A stretch of DNA of 64,000 nucleotides from Actinophytocola gossypii (GTDB taxonomy: Bacteria; Actinomycetota; Actinomycetes; Mycobacteriales; Pseudonocardiaceae): positions 62,001-126,000 of the forward strand of contig NZ_JAFFZE010000009.1 of the NCBI RefSeq assembly GCF_025165815.1, in the 5' to 3' direction. The position numbers and the translations under genes are program-made. Below the pieces are notes generated by a model, which was not told where the DNA came from, ran no database searches, and worked only from the letters and a program-made list of their open reading frames with translations. How positions within the stretch are numbered: the stretch's first letter is position 1; every line of letters begins with the position of its first letter. Positions 17,039 to 24,430 of the stretch are shown here, piece after piece.

Positions 17039-18070
17039 ATGGGTCTTGTCATCACGCTGGTAGCGGTCGGGGTCGTCGTGGCCCTGGTGCTCGGGCTGTG
17101 GCTGGCGGCCACCGCGAACCGGCTGGACCGGCTGCACGTGCGGACCGACGCGGCGTGGGCGGCGCTGGACGCGGCGCTCGCGCGACGGGCGGTGGTGGCC
17201 CGCGCGGTGGCGAACGCGATCGTGACCGGGACCGCGGTGGACGCCGGCACGGACCGGGTCGGCGCGGACAAGCTGCGTGCGGTCGCCGAGCGCGCCGAGG
17301 GGACGCCGAGGGCCGAGCGCGAGGAGGCGGAGAACGCGCTGTCGCTGCAGCTCGCGGCCGTCGACCGGGGCCGGCTGCCGCTGGCGCTCGCGGCCGAGCT
17401 GCTGGACGCCGAGCAGCGCGTGGTGATCGCGCGCCGGGTGCACAACGACGCCGTGCGGGACACCCTCGGCCAGCGCCGCCGCCGGCTGGTGCGCTGGCTC
17501 AAGCTCGCGGGCACCGCGCCGCGCCCGGAGTACTTCGAGATCGTCGAGCCCTCGCTGTCCGGGGAGAACGGCGCCCCGCTGCCCCGGCCGTCCGCGCGGG
17601 TGCTGCTGCTGGACCGGGACCGCAGGGTGCTGCTGTTCAACGGCCACGACCCGGGCCGGCCGGACACCCGCTGGTGGTTCACCGTCGGCGGCGGCGTTGA
17701 GCAGGGCGAGGACCTGCGCACGGCGGCGCTGCGCGAGCTGGCCGAGGAGACCGGGATCCGGCTCACCGAGGAGGACCTGGTCGGGCCGATGTGGCGGCGG
17801 CGCGTGGTGTTCAGCTTCGACGGCCGCACCTACGACGGCGAGGAGTGGTTCTTCCTGGCCGACCTGGGCGGGGACGGTGCCGAGGTCGAGATCCGCATCG
17901 ACACCTCCGGCTTCACCGACGTGGAGAACTCCACCGTCGACGGACACCGCTGGTGGACCGAGGAGGAGCTGCGGCACACCGAGGAGACGGTGTACCCGGT
18001 GCAGCTCCCCACGCTGTTCCCGGAACTGCTCAAGTCCACCTGGGACGGCACGGTTCGCCCCGTCAGGTGA
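17039..18070 (+). CDS. membrane-anchored Nudix hydrolase
   Basis: A 343-residue protein with three parts: an N-terminal transmembrane segment (ITLVAVGVVVALVLGLWLAA), a LemA-like helical stretch to about residue 170, and a C-terminal Nudix domain with a perfect box (GGVEQGEDLRTAALRELAEETGI). It matches M. tuberculosis Rv2609c in position. Nudix enzymes hydrolyse nucleoside diphosphates linked to another moiety; the substrate is unknown, but linkage to PIM synthesis hints at a nucleotide-sugar or membrane-side substrate. It is convergent with fusA2, overlapping by 8 nt. Confidence 0.9.
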   Translation: MGLVITLVAVGVVVALVLGLWLAATANRLDRLHVRTDAAWAALDAALARRAVVARAVANAIVTGTAVDAGTDRVGADKLRAVAERAEGTPRAEREEAENALSLQLAAVDRGRLPLALAAELLDAEQRVVIARRVHNDAVRDTLGQRRRRLVRWLKLAGTAPRPEYFEIVEPSLSGENGAPLPRPSARVLLLDRDRRVLLFNGHDPGRPDTRWWFTVGGGVEQGEDLRTAALRELAEETGIRLTEEDLVGPMWRRRVVFSFDGRTYDGEEWFFLADLGGDGAEVEIRIDTSGFTDVENSTVDGHRWWTEEELRHTEETVYPVQLPTLFPELLKSTWDGTVRPVR

Positions 18071-20186
18071 CCTGGGCCGCCAGCGACTCGGGGAGCGGGT
18101 CGTAGCGGGCGAACGTGCGGGTGAACGTCGCCGAGCCGGAGGTCATCGAGCGCAGGTCGATCGCGTACCGGAGCAGCGCCGTGGCCGGCACCTCCGCCCG
18201 GACCAGGCTGTACCCCGGGGTCTCGTCCGCCTCGGTGCCGAGCACCCGCCCGCGTCGCCCGGACAGGTCGCCGAGCACCGCGCCCAGGTGGTCGTCCGGC
18301 AGCCGCACGGTGACCGTGTCGACCGGCTCCAGCAACGAGATCCGCCCGTTGGCCGCCGCGTCCTTCAGCCCGAGCGCACCGGCTGTCTGGAACGCCGCGT
18401 CGGAGGAGTCCACGCTGTGCGCCTTGCCGTCGAACAGCGTGACCCGGATGTCCACCACCGGGTAGCCGTTCGCCAGGCCCTTCTCCAGCTGCGCCCGCAC
18501 GCCCTTCTCCACCGACCCGATGAACTGCGACGGCACCGCCCCGCCGACGACCTTGTCCACGAACTCGAATCCGGACCCCACCGGCAGCGGCTCCACGTCG
18601 AGGTCGCACACGGCGTACTGCCCGTGCCCACCGGACTGCTTGACGTGCCGCCCCTTCCCGCGCGCCTTCCCGGCGAACGTCTCCCGCAGCGCGACCTTCA
18701 CCGGCTCGGTGTCCACGTCCGCGCCGCCCGCCCGCAGCCGGGCCAGCACCACGTCGGCGTGCGCCTCGCCCATGCACCACAGCACCAGCTGGTGGGTCTC
18801 GGCGTTGCGCTCCAGCCGCAGCGTCGGATCACCCGCCACCAGCCGGGCGAGGTTGCGGGACAGCGCGTCCTCGTCGCTGCGGGTCCTGGCCACGATGGCC
18901 ACCGGCAGCAGTGGCTCCGGCATCGTCCACGGGCGCATCAACAGCGGCTTGTCCGGGCTGGACACGGTGTCGCCGGTCTCCGCGGACCCCAGCTTGGTCA
19001 ACGCGCAGATGTCGCCGGCCACGCAGTGCGCCACCTCGCGCAGGTTCGACCCGAGCGGGGAGTAGATGTGCGCGACGCGCTCGTCGGCGTCGTGGTCCTC
19101 GTGGCCCCGGTCGGCCATCCCGTGCCCGGAGACGTGCACCGGCCGCTCGGGCCGCAGCGTGCCGGAGAACACCCGGATCAGCGACACCCGGCCGACGTAG
19201 GAGTCGACCGCGGTGCGGACGACCTCAGCCACCAGCGGCCCGTCCGGGTCGGCGGACAGTGACGTGGCGCCCGCGCCGTGCACGTCGGTCACGTCCGGCA
19301 CCGCGTGCTCCAGCGGGGACGGGAACGCGCGGGTCAGCGCCTCCAGCAGCTCGGCCATGCCGACGCCGGTGCTGGCGCAGACCGGGATCACCGGGTGGAA
19401 CGAGCCGCGCGCGACCGCGGTCTCCAGGTCGTTGATCAGGGTGGCCTGGTCGATCTCCTCGCCCTCGAGGTAGCGGTCCATGAGGGTCTCGTCCTCGCTC
19501 TCGGCGATGATCCCCTCGATCAGCTCGTTGCGTGCCTCGTCGATGACCGCGAGGTCGTCCTCGCCCGGCTCGCCCACCGCCGGCGGGTGGCCGCCGGAGT
19601 AGTCGAAGAACCGGCGGGTCAGCAGCCCCAGCAACCCGGGCTTCTCGGTCGACGGCAGGTACAGCGGCAGCACGCCCGTGCCGAACGCCTCCTGACAGGA
19701 GGCCAGCTCGGCGGGGAAGTCGGCGCGCTGGTGGTCCAGCCGCGCGATCACCACGGCCCTCGGCATGCCGACCGCGGCGCACTCGGCCCACAGCGCCGTC
19801 GTCGCCGGGTCGACGCCCTCGGCCGCGCACACCACGAACAGTGCCGCGTCCGCGGCCCGCAGCCCGGCCCGGACCTCGCCGACGAAGTCCGCGTAGCCGG
19901 GGGTGTCGATCAGGTTGATCTTGACGTCGTCGTGCACCAGCGGCGCGACCGACAGGCCGACCGACCGCTGCTGGCGCTGCGCGGCCGGATCGTGGTCGCA
20001 GACCGTGGTGCCGTCGGTGACCGTGCCGGCCCTGCTGATCACTCCGGCCGCGGCCAGCAGGCCCTCGGTGAGCGTGGTCTTCCCGGAGCCGGACGGCCCG
20101 ACGAGAACGATGTTCCGCACCTTGGCCGGGTCGTTCACAGCGACCGCGGCTCCGCCGCCACCGTTGTCCACGTGCTTGCTGGCCAT
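18063..20186 (-). CDS. fusA2: elongation factor G-like protein EF-G2
   Basis: A 707-residue EF-G paralogue. The P-loop GPSGSGKTT and G3 motif DTPGYADF are intact, but the guanine-specificity motif NKxD is replaced by ARLD ([12 protein letters not shown]). Domains II-V are recognisable, including [13 protein letters not shown] and [22 protein letters not shown] near the C-terminus. Actinobacterial EF-G2 is non-essential and the mycobacterial homologue lacks ribosome-stimulated GTPase activity as I recall, so it is unlikely to be the housekeeping translocase. ATG 20186 has GAAAGGGTGA upstream and is preferred over an in-frame start at 20195. It is inserted between Nudix and pdxS relative to mycobacteria. 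Confidence 0.9.
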   Translation of the reverse strand: MASKHVDNGGGGAAVAVNDPAKVRNIVLVGPSGSGKTTLTEGLLAAAGVISRAGTVTDGTTVCDHDPAAQRQQRSVGLSVAPLVHDDVKINLIDTPGYADFVGEVRAGLRAADAALFVVCAAEGVDPATTALWAECAAVGMPRAVVIARLDHQRADFPAELASCQEAFGTGVLPLYLPSTEKPGLLGLLTRRFFDYSGGHPPAVGEPGEDDLAVIDEARNELIEGIIAESEDETLMDRYLEGEEIDQATLINDLETAVARGSFHPVIPVCASTGVGMAELLEALTRAFPSPLEHAVPDVTDVHGAGATSLSADPDGPLVAEVVRTAVDSYVGRVSLIRVFSGTLRPERPVHVSGHGMADRGHEDHDADERVAHIYSPLGSNLREVAHCVAGDICALTKLGSAETGDTVSSPDKPLLMRPWTMPEPLLPVAIVARTRSDEDALSRNLARLVAGDPTLRLERNAETHQLVLWCMGEAHADVVLARLRAGGADVDTEPVKVALRETFAGKARGKGRHVKQSGGHGQYAVCDLDVEPLPVGSGFEFVDKVVGGAVPSQFIGSVEKGVRAQLEKGLANGYPVVDIRVTLFDGKAHSVDSSDAAFQTAGALGLKDAAANGRISLLEPVDTVTVRLPDDHLGAVLGDLSGRRGRVLGTEADETPGYSLVRAEVPATALLRYAIDLRSMTSGSATFTRTFARYDPLPESLAAQVT

Positions 20187-20395
20187 GCCAATCACCCTTT
20201 CGGTCCGACGTCGCTGTCTGCCCGGGCGGAAACGTGGTGGAACTCACACCCTGTCTACCAGTCCGGACCACCCACGTCGATGCGGCGGCGACCCGAAAAG
20301 TGGCCTGCCGAGATACCTCCGAATTGGCACGGGGGAGAGGGCCACGCGCTCATACACTGGCCGGCGGGGACATCCACGAGCAGAAGGGAACGACG

Positions 20396-21301
20396 GTGAC
20401 CGACGTTTCGACCACCCAGCCGGAGACCGGCACCGCCCAGGTCAAGCGCGGCATGGCGGAGATGCTCAAGGGCGGCGTGATCATGGATGTGGTCACCGCC
20501 GAGCAGGCCAAGATCGCCGAGGACGCCGGCGCGGTCGCGGTGATGGCGCTGGAGCGCGTGCCCGCCGACATCCGCGCCCAGGGCGGCGTCGCCAGGATGA
20601 GCGACCCGGACCTCATCGACGGGATCATCGAGGCGGTGTCCATCCCGGTGATGGCCAAGGCCCGCATCGGCCACTTCGTCGAGGCCCAGGTGCTGCAGGC
20701 GCTCGGCGTGGACTACGTCGACGAGTCCGAGGTGCTCACCCCGGCCGACTACGCCAACCACATCGACAAGTGGGCGTTCACCGTGCCGTTCGTGTGCGGC
20801 GCGACGAATTTGGGCGAGGCGCTGCGCCGCATCACCGAGGGCGCGGCGATGATCCGCTCCAAGGGCGAGGCCGGCACCGGCGACGTGTCCAACGCGACCA
20901 CCCACATGCGGAAGATCCGTGCCGAGATCAGGAAGCTGACCTCGCTGCCCGAGGACGAGCTGTTCGTCGCCGCCAAGGAGCTGCAGGCGCCCTACGAACT
21001 GGTCAAGGAGGTCGCCACCAGCGGCAAGCTGCCGGTGGTGCTGTTCACCGCGGGCGGCATCGCCACCCCGGCGGACGCCGCGATGATGATGCAGCTCGGC
21101 GCCGAGGGCGTGTTCGTCGGCTCCGGCATCTTCAAGTCCGGCGACCCGGCCAGGCGCGCCGACGCGATCGTCAAGGCCACCACCTTCCACGACGACCCGG
21201 ACATGCTGGCGAAGGTGTCCCGGGGTCTCGGCGACGCGATGGTCGGCATCAACGTCGACGAGATCCCCGAGCCGCACCGGCTCGCGGAGCGAGGCTGGTA
21301 G
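20396..21301 (+). CDS. pdxS: pyridoxal 5'-phosphate synthase subunit PdxS
   Basis: A 301-residue TIM-barrel synthase subunit that makes PLP from ribose 5-phosphate, glyceraldehyde 3-phosphate and ammonia. It has [43 protein letters not shown], the catalytic-Lys segment [14 protein letters not shown] and [13 protein letters not shown] 20396 has AGAAGGGA upstream. TACACT at 20353-20358 is a plausible -10. Its glutaminase partner pdxT lies 1.7 kb downstream, separated by the XRE-azlCD module. Confidence 0.97.
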   Translation: MTDVSTTQPETGTAQVKRGMAEMLKGGVIMDVVTAEQAKIAEDAGAVAVMALERVPADIRAQGGVARMSDPDLIDGIIEAVSIPVMAKARIGHFVEAQVLQALGVDYVDESEVLTPADYANHIDKWAFTVPFVCGATNLGEALRRITEGAAMIRSKGEAGTGDVSNATTHMRKIRAEIRKLTSLPEDELFVAAKELQAPYELVKEVATSGKLPVVLFTAGGIATPADAAMMMQLGAEGVFVGSGIFKSGDPARRADAIVKATTFHDDPDMLAKVSRGLGDAMVGINVDEIPEPHRLAERGW

Positions 21302-21303
21302 GC

Positions 21304-21855
21304 CTAGACGTGCTCGGACAGCTGCACCGCCACGGTGCCGGGTTCGAGCGCCTCGAAGACATGGGCGACGTCGCCCGGGTAGGCGAGGTAGTCGCCCGGG
21401 CGCAGCTCGACCGGCTCGTCTGCGGGGCCGATCCGGCCCACGCCGGAGACCAGCACCACGTGCTCGACCACGCCGGGCATGTGCGGCTCGGACTCCCGGG
21501 CCGCGCCCGGCTCGGCGCTGAGCAGGTAGATGTCGCGCCGGGCGTTGGGCGGGCAGGAGGACAGCAGCGTCGCAACGTAGTTGGCGCGCTCGGAGTAGAC
21601 CGCCGGGCCCTCGCCGGCCCGGATCACCCGCACCCGCGCCCGGGGCGGGTCGACCAGGCGGCTGAACGGCACGTCCAGCGCAACGCCCAGCGCCCACAGC
21701 GTCTCCACGCTCGGGTTGCCGCTCGCGGACTCGAGCTGGGACAGCGTGGACTTGGCGATGCCGGCCCGCTTGGCCACCTCGGACAACGACAGCCCGGCCC
21801 GTTCGCGCTCCCGGCGCAGTGACCGCGCGATGACCTCCAGTGGTGCCCCGCCCAT
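21304..21855 (-). CDS. XRE-cupin transcriptional regulator
   Basis: A 183-residue protein: N-terminal XRE helix-turn-helix (RRERERAGLSLSEVAKRAGIAKSTLSQLESASGNPSVETLW) and C-terminal cupin sensor (VSGVGRIGPADEPVELRPGDYLAYPGDVAHVFEALEPG). ATG 21855 was chosen because GGAGG lies four bases upstream and because the longer in-frame starts (21882, 21921) would read through a palindromic operator. Divergent from azlC; the paired operators imply control of AzlCD and self-repression. Regulators of this type often sense an amino acid or its precursor through the cupin. Confidence 0.9.
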   Translation of the reverse strand: MGGAPLEVIARSLRRERERAGLSLSEVAKRAGIAKSTLSQLESASGNPSVETLWALGVALDVPFSRLVDPPRARVRVIRAGEGPAVYSERANYVATLLSSCPPNARRDIYLLSAEPGAARESEPHMPGVVEHVVLVSGVGRIGPADEPVELRPGDYLAYPGDVAHVFEALEPGTVAVQLSEHV

Positions 21856-21884
21856 GGCGCCTCCGTTCGCTCTACCGTCCATTC

Positions 21885-21949
21885 CGTTCGCCTTGACGAA
21901 CGAACGGCCTGTGTTCATCATAGGAGACTATGCGTTCGATTTGGCGAAC
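21885..21949. promoter_or_regulatory. twin operators for XRE-cupin regulator
   Basis: CGTTCG-CCTTGA-CGAACG (21885-21902) is a perfect palindrome with a six-base spacer. GTTCG-ATTTGG-CGAAC (21934-21949) is the second copy with the same spacing, overlapping the azlC start codon at 21930. A third half-site CGTTCG lies at 21864-21869. They lie between divergent genes. Confidence 0.65.
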
Positions 21950-22619
21950 CCTGACTCCGGCACACCGGCGCGACGTGCTCGCGCTGGGCGGGGCGATCCT
22001 GGTGGTCGGCACGTCCTTCGGAGCGATCGCGGTGGCGGCCGGCCTCGCGTGGTGGGTGCCGACGGCGTTGTCCGTGCTGGTCTTCGCGGGCGGCTCGCAG
22101 TTCCTGGTGGTCGGCGTGCTGGCCGCGGGCGGCGGAGTGCTCGCCGCGGTGGCCGGCGCGCTGCTGCTCAACGCCCGGCACCTGCCGTTCGGCCTGGCGA
22201 TCGGCCACGTCGTCGGCGGCTCCCGGTGGGCGCGCCTGCTCGGTAGCCACCTGCTGGTCGACGAGTCGGTCGCGTTCGCGCTGGCGCAGCGCGACCCCCG
22301 GCACGCCCGCGCGGTGTTCTGGGCGAGCGGCCTCACCATGTTCGTGGCCTGGAACCTCGGCACCGTGGTCGGTGTGCTGGCCGGCCAGGTGATCGGCGAC
22401 CCGGACGTCCTCGGCCTGGACGCCGCCTTCCCGGCCGGCCTCCTCGCCCTCGTCCTACCGGCACTGCGCGACGCCCGAGCCCGCGGCGCCGCCCTCCTCG
22501 GCGCGGCGGTGGCCCTCGCGACCACCCCGTTCCTCCCGCCCGGCGTCCCCGTCCTCCTCGCCCTGACCGGCCTGTTGGCCCTGCTCCCCGCCCCGACCAG
22601 GAAGGAGGTCCACGCGTGA
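21930..22619 (+). CDS. azlC: AzlC-family branched-chain amino acid exporter subunit
   Basis: A 229-residue membrane protein with about six hydrophobic segments and AzlC motifs: TSFGAIAVAAGLAWWVPTALSVLVFAGGSQF and LLLNARHLPFGLAIGH, then DESVAFAL. AzlC with AzlD exports branched-chain amino acids or analogues. ATG 21930 follows AGGAG. The palindromic operator within its first codons suggests tight repression by the XRE-cupin protein. The stop overlaps the azlD start (GTGA). Confidence 0.92.
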   Translation: MRSIWRTLTPAHRRDVLALGGAILVVGTSFGAIAVAAGLAWWVPTALSVLVFAGGSQFLVVGVLAAGGGVLAAVAGALLLNARHLPFGLAIGHVVGGSRWARLLGSHLLVDESVAFALAQRDPRHARAVFWASGLTMFVAWNLGTVVGVLAGQVIGDPDVLGLDAAFPAGLLALVLPALRDARARGAALLGAAVALATTPFLPPGVPVLLALTGLLALLPAPTRKEVHA

Positions 22620-22990
22620 ACCTCACCGCGATCCTCGTCCTCGCCGCCGGCACCTACGCCTTCCGCGCCGCGGGCCCCCTTCTCCGCGCCCGCCTCACCT
22701 CGCGAGTCCCACCTTCCCGTCGCGCGAGTCGCGAGCCCCACGCTCCGGAAACCGGGGAGGCGGCGTTGCCGCCACGGGTGTCCGAGGTGCTGTCGGTGGC
22801 GGCGACCGTGCTGCTGGTCGCGCTGGTCGCGACGAGTGCGCTGACCGACGGCGCCGCCTTCGCCGGGGTGGCGTTGCCGGCGGGGGTGCTGGCCGGTGGG
22901 CTGCTCGCGTGGCGGAAGGCGCCGTTCGTGGTGGTGGTGATCGTGGCCGCCGGGGTGGCGGCGGGCCTGCGGGCACTCGGCGTGCCGTAG
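22616..22990 (+). CDS. azlD: AzlD-family small subunit of amino acid exporter
   Basis: A 124-residue membrane protein coupled to azlC by a 4-nt overlap. It begins [18 protein letters not shown] and has three later hydrophobic segments, as AzlD proteins do ([21 protein letters not shown]). About residues 25-48 form an Arg/Pro-rich loop with no counterpart in typical AzlD (roughly 100 residues). Its DNA matches a short dispersed repeat also present upstream of ruvC, so the loop looks like an in-frame repeat insertion. Confidence 0.87.
   Translation: MNLTAILVLAAGTYAFRAAGPLLRARLTSRVPPSRRASREPHAPETGEAALPPRVSEVLSVAATVLLVALVATSALTDGAAFAGVALPAGVLAGGLLAWRKAPFVVVVIVAAGVAAGLRALGVP
22701..22722 (+). repeat. 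22-bp dispersed repeat unit inside azlD
   Basis: This unit differs at only three of 22 positions from CGCGAGTCGTACGTTCCCGT, the tandem unit at 36162-36205, and is followed by a second, truncated CGCGAGTC copy. It lies in frame in azlD. Confidence 0.55.
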
Positions 22991-23018
22991 GCTGAACGGA
23001 ATATCAGGAGGTCAACAG

Positions 23019-23642
23019 GTGTCTGGCGGGGAACCGCTGATCGGAGTGCTCGCACTGCAGGGCGACGTGCGCGAGCACCTGGCCGCGTTGCGCGCGTCGG
23101 GAGCGCGGGCCGAGCCCGTCCGCCGGGAGACCGAGCTGTCCCAAGTGGACGGTCTGGTGATCCCGGGTGGCGAGTCGACCACGATCTCCCGGCTGCTGGC
23201 CACGTTCGGCCTGCTCGAGCCGCTGCGCGCGCGGATCGCCGACGGCATGCCGGCCTACGGCTCGTGCGCCGGGATGATCCTGCTGGCGTCGAAGGTGCTC
23301 GACGGCCGCGAGGACCAGCACCAGCTCGGCGGGCTCGACGTGATCGTGCGGCGCAACGCGTTCGGCCGGCAGGTCGACTCGTTCGAGGAGGATCTGGCCT
23401 TCACCGGGGTCGGATCGGTACACGCAGTGTTCATCCGTGCGCCGTGGGTGGAGTCGGCCTCGCCCGAGGTCGAGGTGCTGGCGCGGGTGAGTGACACCCC
23501 TGAGGTCCAGGGCGGCGAGGCGGCCGCCGGTAGGATCGTCGCGGTCCGGCAGGGACGCGTGCTGGCCACGGCGTTTCACCCGGAGCTGACGGGGGACACG
23601 CGCGTGCACGGAATGTTCGTGAACATGGTGACGGAGGGTTAG
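23019..23642 (+). CDS. pdxT: pyridoxal 5'-phosphate synthase glutaminase subunit PdxT
   Basis: A 207-residue class I glutaminase that supplies ammonia to PdxS. The catalytic triad is visible: Cys83 in [10 protein letters not shown], with His187 and Glu189 in AFHPELTGD. The oxyanion motif PGGESTT is also present. GTG 23019 follows AGGAGG. The yebC start codon follows directly after its TAG stop, as in mycobacteria, where pdxT and yebC are neighbours. Confidence 0.97.
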   Translation: MSGGEPLIGVLALQGDVREHLAALRASGARAEPVRRETELSQVDGLVIPGGESTTISRLLATFGLLEPLRARIADGMPAYGSCAGMILLASKVLDGREDQHQLGGLDVIVRRNAFGRQVDSFEEDLAFTGVGSVHAVFIRAPWVESASPEVEVLARVSDTPEVQGGEAAAGRIVAVRQGRVLATAFHPELTGDTRVHGMFVNMVTEG

Positions 23643-24395
23643 ATGAGCGGCCACTCAAAGTGGGCCACGACCAAGCACAAGAAGGCCGCACTCGATGCCA
23701 AGCGGGGCAAACTCTTCGCCAAGCTGATCAAGAACATCGAGGTGGCCGCCCGCACCGGTGGCGGTGACCCGGAGGGCAACCCGACGCTCTTCGACGCCAT
23801 CCAGAAGGCCAAGAAGAACTCCGTCCCCCAGGACAACATCGAGCGCGCCCGCAAGCGCGGCGGTGGTGAGGAGGCGGGCGGCGCCGAGTGGCAGACGATC
23901 ATGTACGAGGGCTACGGCCCCAACGGCGTCGCCGTGCTGATCGAGTGCCTCACCGACAACCGCAACCGCGCCGCGAGCGAGGTCCGCACCGCGATGACCC
24001 GCAACGGCGGCAGCATGGCCGACCCGGGTTCGGTGGCGTACCTGTTCAACCGCAAGGGCGTGGTGATCCTGCCCAAGAACGGTCTGTCCGAGGACGACGT
24101 GCTGCTGGCCGTGCTCGAGGCAGGGGCCGAGGAGGTCAACGACCTCGGCGAGAGCTTCGAGGTCGTCTCCGAGGCGACCGACCTGGTGGCGGTCCGCTCG
24201 TCCCTGCAGAACGCCGGCTACGACTACGAGTCCGCCGAGGCGAGCTTCCTCCCGTCGGTGAGCGTCCCGCTCGACGCCGACGGCGCCCGCAAGGTCTTCC
24301 GCCTCATCGACGCGCTGGAGGACAGCGACGACGTGCAGAACGTCTACGCCAACTTCGACGTGACCGACGACGTCATGGCGGAAGTCGACGCGTGA
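23643..24395 (+). CDS. YebC/PmpR-family regulator
   Basis: A 250-residue protein beginning [43 protein letters not shown], the highly conserved YebC N-terminus, and ending with [17 protein letters not shown]. YebC proteins act as DNA-binding regulators and, in more recent work on the family, as ribosome-associated factors helping translation of proline-rich stretches. No gap separates it from pdxT, so they are co-transcribed. Confidence 0.95.
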   Translation: MSGHSKWATTKHKKAALDAKRGKLFAKLIKNIEVAARTGGGDPEGNPTLFDAIQKAKKNSVPQDNIERARKRGGGEEAGGAEWQTIMYEGYGPNGVAVLIECLTDNRNRAASEVRTAMTRNGGSMADPGSVAYLFNRKGVVILPKNGLSEDDVLLAVLEAGAEEVNDLGESFEVVSEATDLVAVRSSLQNAGYDYESAEASFLPSVSVPLDADGARKVFRLIDALEDSDDVQNVYANFDVTDDVMAEVDA

Positions 24396-24430
24396 ACCCA
24401 TGGGCAGCCGCCCTGACCTGAGGGGCGGAT

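Noticed and set aside
21856-21921. Longer start of the XRE-cupin regulator at 21921 or 21882
   Set aside because: No ribosome site, and the extra codons would cover a palindromic operator; GGAGG precedes ATG 21855.
24396-24430. Biosynthetic gene cluster near the SARP regulator
   Set aside because: No polyketide, peptide or terpene biosynthetic genes lie nearby; neighbours are a lipoprotein and sugar-uptake genes.
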